The position numbers and the translations under genes are program-made. The notes under the pieces are model-generated. The model had not been told where the DNA came from, made no database searches, and saw only the letters and a list, made by a program, of their open reading frames with translations. A stretch of 40,944 bases of DNA from an uncultured Bacteroidota bacterium (GTDB taxonomy: Bacteria > Bacteroidota > Bacteroidia > Flavobacteriales > Flavobacteriaceae): assembly GCA_903888655.1 (NCBI GenBank), contig CAISUR010000395.1, forward strand, positions 1 through 40,944, written 5' to 3'. Within the stretch, counting starts at the first letter, position 1, and each line of letters begins with the position of its first letter. Positions 33,715 to 40,833 of the stretch are shown here, piece by piece.

Positions 33715-35340
33715 ATGGAGAATACTGCCCAATTTACGAAATCGATTTCGTTAGATAAATACGGAATAAAAAATGCTCAAGAAATTATTTATAATCCCTC
33801 ATTTGATTTTTTGTATCGTGAAGAATTAAATCCGAGTTTAGAAGGCTATGAAAGAGGTCAACTTACAGAACTTGGAGCAGTGAATGTTATGACTGGAGAA
33901 TTTACTGGTCGTTCTCCCAAAGATAAATATATTGTTAAAGATGCCGTTACTGAAAACACGATTTGGTGGAATTCTGAAAAAGCGGTTAATGATAACAAAC
34001 CTATATCACAAAACACTTGGAATGCCCTTAAAGAAACCACGGTAAATCAACTCTCGGGTAAACGTTTGTTTGTAGTCGATGCTTTTTGTGGTGCCAACGA
34101 GAATACGCGTCTGAAAGTGCGTTTCATTATGGAGGTCGCTTGGCAAGCTCATTTTGTAAAAAATATGTTCATCCGCCCAACAGATCAAGAATTAGAGCAC
34201 TTTGGCGAACCCGATTTTGTGGTGATGAATGGTTCTAAGACTAGTTTCAAAGACTATGCTGCTCACGGACTGAACTCTGAAGTGTATATTGCATTCAATC
34301 TTACGGAAAAAATCCAATTAATTGGAGGTACTTGGTATGGTGGCGAAATGAAAAAAGGATTATTCTCGATGATGAATTATTACTTGCCGCTTCAAGGAAT
34401 GGCTTCGATGCATTGCTCGGCTAATAAAGGGAAAGATGGCGATGTTGCTATTTTCTTTGGATTATCTGGAACTGGAAAAACCACTTTGTCGACAGACCCA
34501 AAACGCGAATTAATCGGAGATGACGAACACGGCTGGGATGACGAAGGAGTGTTTAACTTCGAAGGCGGATGTTATGCCAAAACCATAGATTTAAGTGCCG
34601 CAAATGAACCAGATATTTATGGAGCCATTACCAAAGATGCATTATTAGAAAACGTAACGGTTGATGCTAATGGCAAAATTGATTTTAAAGACGGTTCTGT
34701 GACACAAAATACACGTGTTTCGTATCCTATTAATCATATTCATAATATTGTGAAGCCGATTTCAAAAGCAGGTCATGCTACTAAGGTCATCTTTTTAACC
34801 GCAGATGCTTTTGGAGTCATGCCGCCTGTTTCTAAATTAACACCAGAACAAACTAAATACTATTTCCTTTCGGGTTTTACCGCAAAATTAGCGGGCACAG
34901 AACGAGGAGTGACACAACCAGAACCAACATTCTCGGCGTGTTTCGGAAAAGCGTTCTTGTCATTACACCCAACGCAATACGGACAAGAATTGGTTAAGAA
35001 AATGGAAAAACACAAGGCTACTGCCTATATGGTAAATACCGGCTGGAACGGTTCTGGAAAACGTATTTCCATAAAAGATACGCGTGCCATTATTGACGCC
35101 ATTCTCGATGGTTCGATAGAAAAAGCCGAAACGAAAATCATTCCAACATTCAATTTTGTAGTTCCAACGGCATTACACGATGTAGATTCTGCGATTTTAG
35201 ACCCTAGAGATACCTACACAGATGTCGCTGAATGGGAAACTAAAGCCCAAGATTTAGCAGGAAGATTTATTAAAAATTTCTTGCAATATACAGATAATGA
35301 AGAAGGGCAACATTTAGTAAAAGCGGGCCCTCAATTATAA
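33715..35340 (+). CDS. pckA: Phosphoenolpyruvate carboxykinase (ATP)
   Basis: A 541-residue cytosolic enzyme that converts oxaloacetate and ATP to phosphoenolpyruvate and CO2, the entry step of gluconeogenesis. FTGRSPKDKYIV (about 62-73) binds substrate. FFGLSGTGKTTLSTDP is the kinase-1 P-loop near 247, and IGDDEHGWDDEGVFNFEGG is the metal-binding kinase-2 region. The P-loop and length identify the ATP-dependent form. It is monocistronic, preceded by a palindrome and -7 box and followed by a terminator. Confidence 0.97.
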   Translation: MENTAQFTKSISLDKYGIKNAQEIIYNPSFDFLYREELNPSLEGYERGQLTELGAVNVMTGEFTGRSPKDKYIVKDAVTENTIWWNSEKAVNDNKPISQNTWNALKETTVNQLSGKRLFVVDAFCGANENTRLKVRFIMEVAWQAHFVKNMFIRPTDQELEHFGEPDFVVMNGSKTSFKDYAAHGLNSEVYIAFNLTEKIQLIGGTWYGGEMKKGLFSMMNYYLPLQGMASMHCSANKGKDGDVAIFFGLSGTGKTTLSTDPKRELIGDDEHGWDDEGVFNFEGGCYAKTIDLSAANEPDIYGAITKDALLENVTVDANGKIDFKDGSVTQNTRVSYPINHIHNIVKPISKAGHATKVIFLTADAFGVMPPVSKLTPEQTKYYFLSGFTAKLAGTERGVTQPEPTFSACFGKAFLSLHPTQYGQELVKKMEKHKATAYMVNTGWNGSGKRISIKDTRAIIDAILDGSIEKAETKIIPTFNFVVPTALHDVDSAILDPRDTYTDVAEWETKAQDLAGRFIKNFLQYTDNEEGQHLVKAGPQL

Positions 35341-35460
35341 AATGAATGTAAAGTTTATCGAATAGTGTCTTTAAATAAATCCCTCAACTGCACTCGGGGC
35401 GTCATTTGGAACTATGTATAACTAAATTAAAACAACAAACAAACTATACTTAAACAAACG

Positions 35461-35493
35461 AAAAAGTTCGGCAGCAATGTCGGACTTTTTTCA
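35461..35493 (+). terminator. Terminator downstream of pckA
   Basis: AAAAAGTTCG (35461-35470) and CGGACTTTTT (35481-35490) pair over ten positions with one G-T wobble, around a ten-base loop. It lies about 120 bases past the pckA stop. Confidence 0.75.
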
Positions 35494-35500
35494 AATAAAA

Positions 35501-35532
35501 AAATCCCAAACTCATTTCAGAGCTTGGGATTT
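35501..35532 (-). terminator. Terminator of the DUF4271-hemD unit
   Basis: AAATCCCAA (35501-35509) and TTGGGATTT (35524-35532) form a perfect nine-base stem; on the minus strand it runs into a run of T (35503-35497). It lies 19 bases past the hemD stop. Confidence 0.8.
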
Positions 35533-35551
35533 CAACTATCGTAACTAAAAA

Positions 35552-36310
35552 TTATTTTCCTTTGTTTGCCTCGGCAACATAACGCTCTAAAGCCATTGTC
35601 ATTGAGGGCGTTTCAGGGGTTGGAGCCAAAATATCAATTCGTAATCCATGATCTAAAGCTTCTTTTTGAGTAGTACTTCCAAATACAGCTATTCTCGTAT
35701 TGTTTTGCTTAAAATCTGGAAAGTTTTTAAACAATGATTTGATTCCCGTTGGACTAAAAAAGGCTAAGACATCATAATATACATCGGCCAAATCAGACAA
35801 ATCACTCATTACCGTTTTGTAGAATACTGCTTGCGTCCAATTGACTTTTAAGTTGTTTAAAGTAATTGGAGCATCTGCATTCAGTTGGTCGGAAGCTGGC
35901 AACAAGAATTTTTCTTCTTTATATTTTTTGAAAAGAGCAGTCATGTCGGCAAAATCTTTTTGACCTACATAAATCTTTCTTTTTCTGTATACCACGTACT
36001 TCTGCAGATAAAAAGCAATAGCTTCTGATTGGCAAAAATATCGTAAATCTTCTGGAACTTTATATCGCATTTCTTCCGCTACCCTAAAAAAGTGATCTAC
36101 TGCATTTCTGCTAGTTAAGATTATAGCCGTAAAATTATTTAGGTCAATTTTTTGAGCTCTTATATCTTTTGCGCTAACGCCTTCTACGTGAATAAAAGAA
36201 CGAAAATCAACTTTTACCTTATGCTTTTGTTGCAAATCAAAATAAGGTGAATTATCTACTTTTGGTTCTGGTTGTGATACCAAAATTGTTCTCACTTTCA
36301 AATTTGACAT
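35552..36310 (-). CDS. hemD: Uroporphyrinogen-III synthase
   Basis: A 252-residue cytosolic enzyme that cyclises hydroxymethylbilane to uroporphyrinogen III. Family sequence conservation is low, but the two-domain layout is visible: ILVSQPEPK at the start, IILTSRNAVDHFF near 85, and the second-domain strand YDVLAFFSPTGIKSLFKNF near 190 followed by IAVFGSTTQKEALDHG. It follows the DUF4271 gene by nine bases on the same strand. With hemL in the window it belongs to tetrapyrrole synthesis, although the two genes are 30 kb apart. Confidence 0.88.
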   Translation of the reverse strand: MSNLKVRTILVSQPEPKVDNSPYFDLQQKHKVKVDFRSFIHVEGVSAKDIRAQKIDLNNFTAIILTSRNAVDHFFRVAEEMRYKVPEDLRYFCQSEAIAFYLQKYVVYRKRKIYVGQKDFADMTALFKKYKEEKFLLPASDQLNADAPITLNNLKVNWTQAVFYKTVMSDLSDLADVYYDVLAFFSPTGIKSLFKNFPDFKQNNTRIAVFGSTTQKEALDHGLRIDILAPTPETPSMTMALERYVAEANKGK

Positions 36311-36319
36311 ATTTAAACT

Positions 36320-36985
36320 CTAATTTTTTGTAATCAAATAAAATATGAAATAATAGGGCGCTATTTCAAGTGCGCAAAGATACAAAATAAAATAAAACAT
36401 CTTACCTATCACTAAATTTTGATAATTTTTTAAAGAAATTACATAAGTTAACAAATTTGCTAACAATAACACAACGATTAAAACATTAATCATTGAATTT
36501 GTTAGATAATTTCCATAAAACAAAATAACCGTAATAGGCAAAAGCAACAATCCGAGGTAAGTTCTGAACGTAACTTTTTGTAAATTAAATTGTTCAATGA
36601 TTTCTTCAATGCCAAATGTTGTGGCAATAATCTTTTCTACCAAAAATTTTGAGAGCACAAAAACATTCAAAAGAGTAAAAATTCTAACAAACAATACCCA
36701 ATCTGTTTTAATACCATAACCAAAATGAGATACAACTAATTGTATGAAAAATGAAAATGAAATTGCATTGATAGCATACAAGAGCACATTAAATCCGCTC
36801 ATTAAATGACTGCTTTCTCTATAAATTTTGGTGTATTTATCAGAGACAAACAAACGAATGTAATCATTAAATCTAGATTCAAAATTCGATTTTGCTAGCG
36901 AAATTAGCACCAATGAAAACACAAAAACCAGTGTTGCCCAGTCTTTACTTTCTATATTCCTAAGGTGTAATTGAATTTCCATCAT
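36320..36985 (-). CDS. DUF4271 family integral membrane protein
   Basis: About 221 residues with six or so membrane segments, for example TLVFVFSLVLISLA, AINAISFSFFIQLVV and TYLGLLLLPITVILFY; it opens MMEIQLHLRNIESKDW. The longer frame to 36994 overlaps the -7 box, so I start at 36985 (36982 is equally possible). DUF4271 proteins are Bacteroidota membrane proteins of unknown function commonly next to hemD, as here. No catalytic motif is visible. Confidence 0.82.
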   Translation of the reverse strand: MMEIQLHLRNIESKDWATLVFVFSLVLISLAKSNFESRFNDYIRLFVSDKYTKIYRESSHLMSGFNVLLYAINAISFSFFIQLVVSHFGYGIKTDWVLFVRIFTLLNVFVLSKFLVEKIIATTFGIEEIIEQFNLQKVTFRTYLGLLLLPITVILFYGNYLTNSMINVLIVVLLLANLLTYVISLKNYQNLVIGKMFYFILYLCALEIAPYYFIFYLITKN

Positions 36986-36991
36986 TGGTGA

Positions 36992-36999
36992 CAAAATTA
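36992..36999 (-). promoter_or_regulatory. Promoter -7 box for DUF4271-hemD
   Basis: On the minus strand TAATTTTG matches TAnnTTTG exactly, only 7-10 bases from the two possible ATGs, implying a nearly leaderless mRNA. It rules out the ATG at 36994. Confidence 0.5.
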
Positions 37000-37060
37000 C
37001 TAAATTTTATTTGTTGATTACTATTATAAAATTATTAAGATTATCAAGATATAAAATGAG

Positions 37061-37068
37061 TATTTTTG
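37061..37068 (+). promoter_or_regulatory. Promoter -7 box for the mannosyltransferase-pyrC unit
   Basis: TATTTTTG matches TAnnTTTG, 22 bases before the ATG at 37090. The alternative TTG start at 37066 lies inside this box, which supports the ATG. Confidence 0.55.
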
Positions 37069-37089
37069 CACAAATCTTTGAAGCTAACT

Positions 37090-37815
37090 ATGACTTGTGG
37101 TATTGTAATTATTCCTACGTATAACGAAATAGAAAATATTGAAAGTATTGTCAGAGCGGTGTTCTCATTACATAAATCGTTTCACATTTTAGTGGTAGAC
37201 GACAATTCGCCAGACCGAACTGCAGACAAAGTTATAGCACTCCAAAAAGAGTTTGCCAACCAATTGTTTATAGAACAACGCACCAAAAAAGCAGGATTAG
37301 GAACAGCCTATGTGCATGGATTCAAGTGGGCATTAGCTAGAGACTATGAATTTATTTTTGAAATGGACGCCGATTTTTCTCACAATCCAAATGATTTAGA
37401 AAAATTACACGATGCTTGTCATTTCGAAGGAGCTAATGTAGCGATTGGTTCGCGTTATGTTACTGGAGTGAATGTAGTAAATTGGCCTTTAAGCCGTGTC
37501 TTATTATCATATTTTGCTTCGGTATATGTGCGAATGATTACGGGAATGAAAATCATGGATGCCACGGCTGGATTTATTTGTTATCACAGAAAAGTACTAG
37601 AAAGCATCAATTTGGATAAGATAAAATTCATTGGATATGCCTTTCAAATTGAGATGAAATACCGGGCGTTTAGTAAAAATTTTATCATTCAAGAAGTACC
37701 TGTTATTTTTACGGATAGAACCAAAGGACAATCCAAGATGAGCAGCTCCATCATTAAAGAAGCCATTTTTGGAGTATTATCGCTTCGTGTTAAAAAGTTA
37801 TTTAATCAATTATAA
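37090..37815 (+). CDS. Polyprenol monophosphomannose synthase-like glycosyltransferase (GT2)
   Basis: About 241 residues from the ATG at 37090 (MTCGIVIIPTYNEIENI). The GT2 fold is clear: IPTYNE nucleotide site, VVDDNSPDRTADK, the metal-binding FEMDADFSHNP near 97, and IGSRYVTG. ATAGFICYHRKVL is typical of dolichol/polyprenol-phosphate mannose synthases. It has no C-terminal membrane domain, like the soluble bacterial forms. It would transfer mannose (or another sugar) from GDP-sugar to a polyprenyl phosphate at the inner membrane. It is followed eight bases later by pyrC, probably in one transcript. Confidence 0.88.
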   Translation: MTCGIVIIPTYNEIENIESIVRAVFSLHKSFHILVVDDNSPDRTADKVIALQKEFANQLFIEQRTKKAGLGTAYVHGFKWALARDYEFIFEMDADFSHNPNDLEKLHDACHFEGANVAIGSRYVTGVNVVNWPLSRVLLSYFASVYVRMITGMKIMDATAGFICYHRKVLESINLDKIKFIGYAFQIEMKYRAFSKNFIIQEVPVIFTDRTKGQSKMSSSIIKEAIFGVLSLRVKKLFNQL

Positions 37816-37823
37816 CATCACCT

Positions 37824-39164
37824 ATGAATACCGTTTTAATAAAAAATGCCAAGATTGTAAATGAGGGAATAATTTTTGAAGGCGACGTTCTTATTGAAGG
37901 AGAATTTATAACTGAAATTGCGGAGAGCATTAGCCATAAAAGTTCCAATTGCAAAGTTATTGATGCCGAAGGAAGTTATCTAATTCCGGGAGCTATTGAT
38001 GATCAGGTGCATTTTCGTGAACCTGGACTTACACATAAAGGCGATATCGCGTCAGAAAGTCGTGCCGCTGTAGCTGGTGGAATTACCTCTTTTATCGAGC
38101 AACCCAATACGGTTCCGAATGCGGTTACTCAAGAATTATTAGAACAAAAATACCAAATAGCCGCCGAAAAATCGTATGCGAATTATTCGTTTATGATGGG
38201 TGGAACCAACGACAATTTAGAAGAAATATTGAAGACCAACCCCAGAAATATTGCCGGACTTAAACTCTTTTTAGGGTCGTCAACAGGCGATATGCTAGTG
38301 GATAGTTCGGAATCTTTAGAAAAAATATTTTCAAATACTAAATTGTTGATTGCCGTTCACAGCGAAGACGAAACCACGGTGAAAGAAAATCTTGAAAAAT
38401 TCAAATCGCAATATGGCGACGATATTCCCGTAAAATTTCATCCCGAAATTAGAAGCGTAGAAGCCTGTTATAAATCGACGGTGAAAGTGATTGATTTAGC
38501 CAAAAGAACTGGGGCTCGATTGCATGTATTTCATATCTCAACAGCCAAAGAATTGGATTTGTTTACCAATAAAATTCCATTAGAAGAAAAGCAAATCACT
38601 GCCGAAGTGTGCATTCACCACCTTTGGTTTTCAGATGAAGATTATGCTACCAAAGGAAATTTCATCAAATGGAATCCTGCAGTAAAAGCTGCATCCGATA
38701 GAGAAGCTCTGTGGAAAGCCTTGCTTGACGATCGTATAGATGTTATTGCCACCGATCATGCTCCGCATACTATAGAAGAAAAATCAAAGCAATACACAAG
38801 TGCTCCTTCGGGCGGTCCTTTAGTGCAACATGCTGTGGTGGCATTATTCGAAGCGCATCATCAAGGTAAAATTTCGGTGGAGAAAATTGTGGAGAAAATG
38901 TGTCATAATCCGGCGAAGATTTTTAAAATTGAAAAACGTGGCTTTATCAAAGAAGGATTTTATGCTGATTTAGCGATTGTCAATCCCGCCAAACCTTGGA
39001 GTGTCAATAAAGATAACATTTTATACAAATGCGGATGGTCTCCATTTGAGGGTACAAATTTCAAATCGAGGGTTTCGCATACTTTTGTAAACGGACAATT
39101 GGTTTATGAAAATGCAAAAATTAAAGAAATCAAAGCAGGTCAACGTTTACTTTTTGATAGATAA
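37824..39164 (+). CDS. pyrC: Dihydroorotase
   Basis: A 446-residue zinc amidohydrolase that closes carbamoyl-aspartate to dihydroorotate in pyrimidine synthesis. The two metal-binding histidines are in DDQVHFREPG near residue 60. A carboxylatable lysine is in GLKLFLGSSTGDM, further histidines in AVHSED and HVFHIST, and the catalytic aspartate in IATDHAPHT near 313. The long class I form and these motifs favour a true dihydroorotase over an allantoinase. It sits between the mannosyltransferase and a DUF4296 lipoprotein with gaps of eight and seven bases. Confidence 0.93.
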   Translation: MNTVLIKNAKIVNEGIIFEGDVLIEGEFITEIAESISHKSSNCKVIDAEGSYLIPGAIDDQVHFREPGLTHKGDIASESRAAVAGGITSFIEQPNTVPNAVTQELLEQKYQIAAEKSYANYSFMMGGTNDNLEEILKTNPRNIAGLKLFLGSSTGDMLVDSSESLEKIFSNTKLLIAVHSEDETTVKENLEKFKSQYGDDIPVKFHPEIRSVEACYKSTVKVIDLAKRTGARLHVFHISTAKELDLFTNKIPLEEKQITAEVCIHHLWFSDEDYATKGNFIKWNPAVKAASDREALWKALLDDRIDVIATDHAPHTIEEKSKQYTSAPSGGPLVQHAVVALFEAHHQGKISVEKIVEKMCHNPAKIFKIEKRGFIKEGFYADLAIVNPAKPWSVNKDNILYKCGWSPFEGTNFKSRVSHTFVNGQLVYENAKIKEIKAGQRLLFDR

Positions 39165-39171
39165 TTGAAAG

Positions 39172-39546
39172 ATGAAGAAACTAGTTTTATTTATTTTAGC
39201 AGTAGCGCTGTTTACTACAAGTTGTAAAGACAACAGCATCAAAAAACCCAAAAATCTTATTGAAAGAAATAAGATGATTGCAATTATTCATGATTTAGCC
39301 TTACTGGAAGGCGCAAAATCGCAAACTGCAGGAACGGTAAAATATCCTAAACCTATCGAATTTATAAAAAATAAATATAAAGTAGACAGCTTGACTTTTG
39401 CACAAAGCACCCAATATTATGCCTCCGACAGCAAAGACTACAAAAAGATGTATGAAGAGGTCAAAAACCAACTGAAAAAAGAAAGCATTAAACTCAACGG
39501 CGGAAAACCACTACCGCAAGACATGAACCAGCCTTTGGTGAAATAA
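39172..39546 (+). CDS. DUF4296 lipoprotein
   Basis: A 124-residue protein with lipoprotein signal ending VALFTTSC. A helical mature part contains NLIERNKMIAIIHDLALLEGA and SLTFAQSTQYYASDSKDYKKMYEEVKNQL, the layout of DUF4296, a Bacteroidota family of unknown function. It is the last gene of the mannosyltransferase-pyrC unit. It marks the end of ordinary core genes; the following 313 bases contain only remnants and a palindrome before the DpnI-like cassette. Confidence 0.82.
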   Translation: MKKLVLFILAVALFTTSCKDNSIKKPKNLIERNKMIAIIHDLALLEGAKSQTAGTVKYPKPIEFIKNKYKVDSLTFAQSTQYYASDSKDYKKMYEEVKNQLKKESIKLNGGKPLPQDMNQPLVK

Positions 39547-39678
39547 ATGATTGAGAAGTGCTGATTTGTAAGTTGTGAATTCGATCGCCGATTCTAATGA
39601 CATACAAGCGGAAATTAAACTGAAAAGCAGTCAATCAGCAGCGTTTACTTATACAAACTTCTCAATACTATCAAACGT

Positions 39679-39693
39679 ACGATATAATATCGT
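39679..39693. promoter_or_regulatory. Perfect inverted repeat upstream of the cassette
   Basis: ACGATAT and ATATCGT flank a single A, giving a 15-base perfect palindrome in a region with no gene. It may be an operator or a leftover of an earlier element; position is the only support. Confidence 0.3.
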
Positions 39694-39764
39694 GTCGCTT
39701 TGATTCTTGAAAAGCTATACCTAGTTTTTTATGAAAATATTTTTTTTCTACAGAGATTTATTGG

Positions 39765-39772
39765 TATGTTTG
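39765..39772 (+). promoter_or_regulatory. Promoter -7 box reading into the methylase remnant and dpnI-like gene
   Basis: TATGTTTG matches TAnnTTTG exactly. It ends 18 bases before the remnant's ATG (39791) and 87 bases before the DpnI-like ATG, where no closer box is seen. Confidence 0.5.
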
Positions 39773-39790
39773 GTATTAAATATAGTATAC

Positions 39791-39835
39791 ATGCAAGCAA
39801 AACCATTTTTGAAATGGGCTGATGGTAAGAAATAG
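39791..39835 (+). pseudogene. N-terminal remnant of a D12-class (Dam/DpnM-like) adenine methyltransferase
   Basis: The 14 codons read MQAKPFLKWADGKK and then TAG. The first conserved motif of D12-class N6-adenine methyltransferases (Dam, DpnM and relatives) sits at the extreme N-terminus and typically reads KPFLKWAGGK followed by a hydrophobic stretch. Here nine of ten positions agree, with G changed to D, and nothing methylase-like follows. An in-frame ATG at 39731 could extend it by 20 residues, but the -7 box lies inside that extension. The match is short, so chance cannot be dismissed, but its position directly before a DpnI homologue makes a methylase relic the best reading. Confidence 0.6.
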
Positions 39836-39859
39836 TTAAAATCAAAATAAAAAACATCA

Positions 39860-40627
39860 ATGAATTTAAATTTTAATTTAAAGTTGGCGGATGGTTACAA
39901 AAGCAATTCACAAATTGCTAGAGTTTTAACTGAAAACTGGGTTAAAGAGAATTCATATTGTCCAAATTGTGGTCAATTACCTTTGAATGATTTTGAAAAC
40001 AATATGCCTGTAGCCGATTTTTATTGTCTAGCTTGTAAAGAAGAATTTGAATTAAAAAGTAAAAATGGTAAATTAAGTGCAATCATTAATGATGGTGCTT
40101 ATGATAGCATGATTAAAAGGATAACATCTGACACCAACCCAAATTTTTTCTTTTTGACTTACGATAAAAGTGTAGTAAATAATTTTTTAGTAATTCCGAA
40201 ACAATTTTTCACTCCAGATATTATTATTAAACGCAAACCATTATCTGAAACTGCAAAACGAGCAGGTTGGATTGGTTGTAATATAGATATTTCAAAAGTT
40301 CCTGAAAATGGTAGAATATTTATAGTTGAAAATTCAAGAATAATTGAAAAAGAAAAAGTACAAATAAGATTGAAGAGCACTGATTTTTTAAAATCTAAAA
40401 GTATAGAATCTAGAGGCTGGATTCTAGATATATTAAAATGTGTTGAAGAAATCAAAAAACAATCTTTTACTTTAGAAGAATTATATGCTTTTGAAAATAA
40501 ATTGAAAGTTAAATATCCAAATAATAATCATATCAAAGACAAAATTCGTCAGCAATTACAGTTTTTAAGAGATAAAGGTCTGATTGAATTTAATGGAAGA
40601 GGAAATTATAGAAAAATCGAACTATGA
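39860..40627 (+). CDS. DpnI-like type IIM restriction endonuclease (cuts methylated GATC)
   Basis: A 255-residue protein that aligns from memory with DpnI of Streptococcus pneumoniae (254 residues) along its whole length. The N-terminal catalytic domain keeps KSNSQ-AR-LTE-WV. Four zinc cysteines (34, 37, 56, 59) are in SYCPNCG and DFYCLAC, and the PD-(D/E)XK residues Asp53, Glu64 and Lys66 are in PVADFYC and FELKSK. NDGAYDSMIKR, NPNFFFLTY and RAGWIGCNID are also kept. The C-terminal winged-helix region (about 180-255) ends GLIEFNGRGNYRK. DpnI cleaves GATC only when the adenine is methylated, so it needs no partner methylase, and the host must lack Dam methylation. It overlaps the next gene by four bases. 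Confidence 0.95.
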   Translation: MNLNFNLKLADGYKSNSQIARVLTENWVKENSYCPNCGQLPLNDFENNMPVADFYCLACKEEFELKSKNGKLSAIINDGAYDSMIKRITSDTNPNFFFLTYDKSVVNNFLVIPKQFFTPDIIIKRKPLSETAKRAGWIGCNIDISKVPENGRIFIVENSRIIEKEKVQIRLKSTDFLKSKSIESRGWILDILKCVEEIKKQSFTLEELYAFENKLKVKYPNNNHIKDKIRQQLQFLRDKGLIEFNGRGNYRKIEL

Positions 40628-40833
40628 AAAAATATATATTTATTTCGCCCGAAGGAGAAACAATAGCTCCTAATGGAAATGAAGTTGAAAATATGCAAGT
40701 AATAGGTATTGTTGAAAATGTTACTAATGAAAATGAAGCATTAAAAAAACTTTTACTTGAAAATGAGTGGATAATTGATGCGGAATTTAATATTGCGGAA
40801 TTCATTTGCTATGAAATAAATTATTCCCGTTAG
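40624..40833 (+). CDS. Small protein coupled to the DpnI-like gene
   Basis: A 69-residue acidic protein whose ATG overlaps the endonuclease stop as ATGA, so translation is probably coupled. It opens KKYIFISPEGETIAPNG, continues VENMQVIGIVENVTNENEALKKLL and ends in FNIAEFICYEI plus NYSR. I have seen similar small proteins of unknown function but cannot name a family. The layout recalls dpnC-dpnD of pneumococcus, where DpnD is also uncharacterised; homology to DpnD is not shown. The last codons (NYSR and the TAG) come from the hairpin repeat, so the original C-terminus may have been slightly shorter or different. Confidence 0.65.
   Translation: MKKYIFISPEGETIAPNGNEVENMQVIGIVENVTNENEALKKLLLENEWIIDAEFNIAEFICYEINYSR

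Larger units (their letters stand above)
39547..39859. other. Junction region before the DpnI-like cassette
   Basis: This 313-base stretch holds no full gene. It contains an inverted repeat (39679-39693), a -7 box (39765-39772) and the 14-codon methylase-like remnant (39791-39835). The first 130 bases show nothing I recognise. Confidence 0.6.

Noticed and set aside
39731..39790. An upstream in-frame ATG extending the methylase-like remnant
   Set aside because: The extension is Phe/Leu/Val-rich with no methylase resemblance, and it contains the -7 box, so the ATG at 39791 is preferred.
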